A stretch of 64,000 bases of DNA from Lachnospiraceae bacterium. Its GTDB lineage: Bacteria; Bacillota; Clostridia; Lachnospirales; Lachnospiraceae. Below are positions 61,201 through 64,000 of this stretch, piece after piece (position 1 is the stretch's first letter; every line of letters begins with the position of its first letter). The stretch spans positions 62,001-126,000 of the forward strand of contig SVEF01000004.1 in NCBI GenBank assembly GCA_015057585.1, in the 5' to 3' direction. The notes under the pieces are model-generated. The model worked only from the letters and a program-made list of their open reading frames with translations, was not told where the DNA came from and ran no database searches. Position numbers and translations under genes: made by a program.

Positions 61201-61835
61201 GTTCTCTGACTGCCGACATCAAACACACGGATGGTATCAATCTCATCATCAAACAGTTCTATCCGCACCGGCGCCTCTTCCGTCAGCGGAAATACATCGA
61301 TAATACCTCCACGTACTGCAAACTCTCCCGGAATTTCTACCTGTCCCTGCCGCTCATATCCAAGTGCCACCAGTTTTTTCAACAATTCATCAATTTCTAT
61401 TACGTCACCGACCGCAAGGGAGATGATCTGCTTTTGAATCTCCGCCAGCGGACGCAGACGGTCAATCCCGCCATCCATGCTTGTTACCACGGTCACCGGT
61501 TCTCCTGACAAAAGTTTCTTAATCACCCGTAAACGCTCTTTTACAATTACATTTCCATGGATATCCGCGCTGTAGAAAATGACGTCCTTCGCCGGATAGC
61601 GAAGCACGCCTGTGTCATATAATCGATATTCCTCGCAGAGTTCCTGCGCCTTTAAATCATTTTCCGTGATAATCAATCGTATCGGAAAATGCTTTGCAAG
61701 TCCCGCAATCAGATGACACTTTTGGGAATCAATACAGCCCGTAATATGTACGGGCAGTTTCTTTCCCAAAAGCAATTCCTTCTCAATCTCCAGGTACTCA
61801 CTTATCTCCTGTAACGGTTCCAGATACGCTTTCAT
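58287..61835 (-). CDS. mfd: Transcription-repair coupling factor Mfd
   Basis: 1182-residue helicase that removes RNA polymerase stalled at DNA damage and recruits UvrABC. The UvrB-homology module (1-350) is followed by the RNA-polymerase-interaction domain (about 500-570, [31 protein letters not shown]; ends given). The translocase follows with [41 protein letters not shown] and the [11 protein letters not shown] motif. The C-terminal domain closes it. Length is standard. GCAGGAG precedes the ATG, which lies inside the end of pth (38-nt overlap). Confidence 0.97.
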   Translation of the reverse strand: MKAYLEPLQEISEYLEIEKELLLGKKLPVHITGCIDSQKCHLIAGLAKHFPIRLIITENDLKAQELCEEYRLYDTGVLRYPAKDVIFYSADIHGNVIVKERLRVIKKLLSGEPVTVVTSMDGGIDRLRPLAEIQKQIISLAVGDVIEIDELLKKLVALGYERQGQVEIPGEFAVRGGIIDVFPLTEEAPVRIELFDDEIDTIRVFDVGSQRTVENIDEITVFPATEYILTEQELARGKEKLLAEAKLAETAFRKEMQNEEAARVRRTTEEFLDNLSYCQGRAALDSYVGSFFEETVSFFDYFGDDALIVLDEPSRVKEKAETTATEFRESMTGRLEKGYILPSQAEVIYPYSVLLGMLAKKHTLMLSTLDYHFDLLEAKVKYDIPAKMVSPYNSNFELLVKDLGAWKKKGYRTVVVTSSGTRAARLAEDLRGYELPAFFSEEKERVVGHGEIMVTQGNLRRGFEYPAIKFVMISESDIFGAEKKRKKKTQNYDGQKINSFTELSYGDYVVHENQGLGIYRGIEKIEVDKIAKDYIKIEYGDGGVLYIPATGLDVIQKYASADAAKKPKLNRMNSVEWKNTKTRVRHAVKEMAGELVRLYAHRQEQNGFAFDADSVWQKEFEELFPYEETDDQLRAIEDTKRDMESRKIMDRLICGDVGYGKTEIAIRAAFKAVENGKQVVVLVPTTILAQQHYNTFVSRMINYPVTVGMLSRFRTPAQQKQVLDGLSKGKVDIVIGTHRVLSKDVTFKNLGLLIVDEEQRFGVAHKEKIKQMKENIDVLTLTATPIPRTLHMSLAGIRDMSVLEEPPVDRLPIQTFVMEHNDEIIKEAIHRELLRGGQVYYVFNRVHGIEETASHVARLVPEANVSYAHGQMSERQLEKIMYEFINGEIDVLISTTIIETGLDISNANTMIIDDADRMGLSQLYQLRGRVGRSSRTSYAFLMYKRDKMLKEVAEKRLQAIRQFTELGSGFKIAMRDLEIRGAGNLLGAEQSGHMEAVGYDLYCKMLNEAVKNLKGEVREEDSFETVIDLDVDAYIPATYIRNEVQKLDMYKRVAEITSEEEKMDLTDELVDRFGDLPNATVNLLQIASIKAMCHDAYISALTQQGEELKLLLYPRAKIKTELLQGFLEERKTYLKFVMEAVPYFVYRLPKKKKPMTLSAEANQLFQLIKDFLTEFSELKEKE

Positions 61836-62412
61836 GATTCTCCTGCTTTTTCTTTTTATTAAATAGATTCATAGCTGCCGATATTTCATCATTTACAAAG
61901 AGTTCACATGCCTTTGCCGCATCCGACAGCGCCTCTCGCATCAAAGGCTCCTCCTCTGCCGGAAAATGGCCGAGGACATAATCCTTTAAATCCCACTCCT
62001 TTGGCTTTTCCCCGACACCGATACGGATTCTTGCAAATTCCTCCGTTCCCAGATGTGCAATGATGTTTTTGATTCCGTTGTGCCCGCCGGCGCTTCCCTT
62101 TTCCCTGACACGAAGCTGCCCCGGTGCCAGGCAAATGTCATCATAAATTACAAGAATATCCGAAACATCTGCCTTATAAAAATCAAGAACCTCCCGCACA
62201 CTTTCACCGCTTAAGTTCATAAATGTCTGCGGCTTAATTAACATTACCTTCTGTCCTGCAATGATTCCTTTGCCGCAAAGTGCCTTATGCCTCTTTTCAT
62301 TTACACTGATTCCGTAAACATCCGACAATTTGGTAATCGCATCAAACCCAATATTATGCCGGGTTCCTGCATATTCCCTGGTCGGATTCCCCAATCCAAA
62401 AATATATTTCAT
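61798..62412 (-). CDS. pth: Peptidyl-tRNA hydrolase
   Basis: 204-residue hydrolase that releases tRNA from peptidyl-tRNA. Active-site blocks are GLGNPTREYAGTRHNIGFDA with the catalytic His, MLIKPQTFMNLSGESV, VIYDDICLAPGQLRVREKGSAGGHNGIKNI and LGTEEFARIRIGVGEKP. The C-terminal tail (from about 185, [20 protein letters not shown]) is longer than usual and overlaps the mfd start by 38 nt. It lies upstream of mfd in a common pth-mfd order. Confidence 0.96.
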   Translation of the reverse strand: MKYIFGLGNPTREYAGTRHNIGFDAITKLSDVYGISVNEKRHKALCGKGIIAGQKVMLIKPQTFMNLSGESVREVLDFYKADVSDILVIYDDICLAPGQLRVREKGSAGGHNGIKNIIAHLGTEEFARIRIGVGEKPKEWDLKDYVLGHFPAEEEPLMREALSDAAKACELFVNDEISAAMNLFNKKKKQENHESVSGTVTGDK

Positions 62413-62439
62413 CTTCCATCCTCTTTCTCTAAGGAACTA

Positions 62440-63972
62440 TCACTGTGTCTGTTTTCTTGCATTTTTATACACCTTTCCGTATTCCGGTGTGATCCCTTTA
62501 TAATAAAATAACTCGGATAATGTGACAAACTGATAGCCCTGTGCGTCCAGATATGGCAACATCTCTACCAGTGCATCATAGGTCGTCTGATAGATCGAAT
62601 GGTATAAAAGAATATCTCCGTCCTGATAAATTACCTCTTTCATACGGTCGGCAATAATCTCGGCACCATTCGTTTTTTTCTTTTCCTGATAATCCTTACT
62701 ATCCACATTCCAATTGACGTTAATCATCGGAAACTCCAAGGAAAATTTACCACCCGAGCCGCCAGGCAGCCGAATATAGTCCGGCGCATAGCCGGTTCCG
62801 TCTGCAATTGCCAGATTCGTAAGGTTAAATTCCTTCCACATATCTGCCTTTTTCTCTTCTTTTGTCGAACTAAAATTCACATTATGGCTGTAGGTATGGC
62901 TTCCCACCTCAAATCCGGCATCAAACACTGCCTTTGCCTTCTTTTCATAAGATTCGTACTGTCCGTCCATACGGTCTCCCACAAAGAAAAAGGTCGCTCT
63001 GCCGTCATACTGTAAAAACAATTCCACTATCTTTTCATCCAAATCATTGACAAATGCCGGACCATCGTCAAAAGTAAACGCAAGCATCGGCTTCTCCGGA
63101 TCTAACTCACGAATCGGAATTCCGTTTTTACTTCCGTCCAAATGATACTTTAAAAATGGTTTTGCCTCCTCTAAAGATACCGGATACGAAAATGGTTTCT
63201 GTCCCTCCTGGAGCAGCGTATTTTCTGCAAACCAAAATACCAGACTATCTTCAGTTAGGAAAAACATCTGATAATCTTCTGCCTCATAAACTTCCCGGTA
63301 TGTAATAAAATCAGAATTCTCTGCCTCTTCAAACTGTTCTCTTACATACGTTTGCAGACGTTCTTTTATGACAGCAAAATAAGATTCCTTGATAAAATCA
63401 CTGCCACTCACCTGTTTCTTTGTTGTAAGGTCAAACACAAGTGGAAGCAATTCATCCACAGGTTCTTCTTCAAACAGGCCCGGCTTATGAAATACGACGG
63501 AAAGATAATTGTCCACCGTGTAAACCTCATAGGCAAGTTCTGCCGTTTCATCCTCTGCAAATTCCGTCGCCAGTCTTCGGATTTCTGTATCGATGTTCTC
63601 GTCTCCGGATACCTGCAACGCCTCTAAAAAAGTAGGAATTTCTGTTGGTGTTGGCGTTATCGTCGGTGTCGGAGTACCGGTTGCCGTTGGTGTTGGCGTT
63701 CCCGTCGGTGTCAAAGTCTCCTGCGGAGCCTTGGTTACCGTAGATGTCGGTGCCGCTGTAGATGTTGGTAACAGGGGCTCCGTCGGTTCCGTCGTCGGCG
63801 TCGGCTGCCCCGTTGCCGGAGGCTGATTCCGGTTCTTCCAATCCTCAAAAGTTTGATACCCCTGCATTCTTAATACAAAGATAAATACAAGCAATGCCAG
63901 CAAAACAAGCCATGTCACCATTAAAATTCCTAATGCTATATTTAAACCATTTTTCTTTCTTTCGTCACTCAT
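62440..63972 (-). CDS. Membrane-anchored polysaccharide deacetylase (CE4)
   Basis: 510-residue protein: one transmembrane helix (about 13-35), a Thr/Pro-rich linker (50-115), a PdaC-like DUF3298 region (about 120-285) and a CE4 NodB domain (290-490). CE4 motifs are FTFDDGP (catalytic and metal Asp), SHTYSH (two His ligands) and RLPGGSGG; the late WNVDSKDY segment is also typical. It would remove acetyl groups from peptidoglycan or another wall glycan. The start at 63972 is the only ATG near the AAGGAAAT site. Its promoter lies outside the window. Confidence 0.88.
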   Translation of the reverse strand: MSDERKKNGLNIALGILMVTWLVLLALLVFIFVLRMQGYQTFEDWKNRNQPPATGQPTPTTEPTEPLLPTSTAAPTSTVTKAPQETLTPTGTPTPTATGTPTPTITPTPTEIPTFLEALQVSGDENIDTEIRRLATEFAEDETAELAYEVYTVDNYLSVVFHKPGLFEEEPVDELLPLVFDLTTKKQVSGSDFIKESYFAVIKERLQTYVREQFEEAENSDFITYREVYEAEDYQMFFLTEDSLVFWFAENTLLQEGQKPFSYPVSLEEAKPFLKYHLDGSKNGIPIRELDPEKPMLAFTFDDGPAFVNDLDEKIVELFLQYDGRATFFFVGDRMDGQYESYEKKAKAVFDAGFEVGSHTYSHNVNFSSTKEEKKADMWKEFNLTNLAIADGTGYAPDYIRLPGGSGGKFSLEFPMINVNWNVDSKDYQEKKKTNGAEIIADRMKEVIYQDGDILLYHSIYQTTYDALVEMLPYLDAQGYQFVTLSELFYYKGITPEYGKVYKNARKQTQ

Positions 63973-64000
63973 TTCATTTCCTTCTGTCAAAAAACAATTT

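Overview
The window looks like chromosome from an anaerobic, low-to-moderate GC Firmicute of class Clostridia, most likely family Lachnospiraceae. The grounds are gene content and style: strong AGGAGG ribosome sites, TTGACA/TATAAT promoters, a CIRCE element, reverse and classical rubrerythrins, a PerR/Fur-type regulator, a CotS-like spore-coat protein, an archaeal/eukaryal-type prolyl-tRNA synthetase, and several surface proteins with Thr/Pro-rich linkers. No rRNA, tRNA, CRISPR array, phage or insertion sequence was seen. Coding density is high and most genes look like core functions.

Layout. 1-2.1 kb: aspartate kinase and an HD phosphohydrolase (minus). 2.1-7.8 kb: a glycan block (minus) with a GH31 alpha-xylosidase-like enzyme, a GH74 xyloglucanase-like protein without a signal peptide, and a CE1-type esterase lipoprotein. 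7.9-11.5 kb: an oxidative-stress block (plus) with free methionine-R-sulfoxide reductase, PerR/Fur regulator, reverse rubrerythrin, a LytTR/DUF3021 pair and a classical rubrerythrin. The last rubrerythrin runs into two zinc-type sugar/alcohol dehydrogenases and an amidohydrolase-2 lactonase-like enzyme (11.6-14.7 kb). 14.8-17.3 kb: a zinc-ribbon protein, the remnant of an XRE regulator and a membrane EAL phosphodiesterase. 17.4-21.8 kb (minus): SDR, GNAT, MATE pump and a DbpA-type DEAD-box helicase. 22.0-25.0 kb (plus): a free-standing FakA-type domain, an EamA transporter, a flavodoxin-metallo-beta-lactamase fusion and a LURP-one protein. 25.1-28.8 kb: RelQ-type alarmone synthetase, a stand-alone receiver and a hybrid histidine kinase with HPt.

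28.9-35.6 kb (minus): an ArsR/DUF2087 regulator with a coiled-coil partner, then clpB-tldD-tldE, which appears to be one HrcA-controlled heat-shock operon. 35.7-36.2 kb: a RelE/antitoxin pair. 36.5-44.2 kb (minus): phosphodiesterase, FUSC/ArAE transporter, PepF, HflC, HflK, HAD phosphatase and phosphoglucomutase. 44.3-48.3 kb (minus): PEGA surface protein, CotS-like protein and CCA-adding enzyme. 48.5-49.1 kb: hicB with a frameshifted hicA. 49.3-50.3 kb: ECF sigma factor and anti-sigma protein. 50.8-54.5 kb: ProRS and an LTA-synthase-like sulfatase. 54.7-57.3 kb (plus): heavy-metal operon (HMA chaperone, P1B ATPase, ArsR). 57.3-64 kb (minus): CE4 deacetylase, Pth, Mfd and a parvulin-like foldase.

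The strongest points for follow-up are the flavodoxin-MBL fusion cluster, the rubrerythrin/sugar-dehydrogenase/lactonase operon, tldD-tldE under CIRCE control, hicA broken by a tandem 4-bp duplication, two very long nested palindromes plus a related hairpin, a short promoter-to-terminator transcript that may be a small RNA, and several precise operator palindromes. None of these is proven here to be a new system; they are candidates read from sequence alone.
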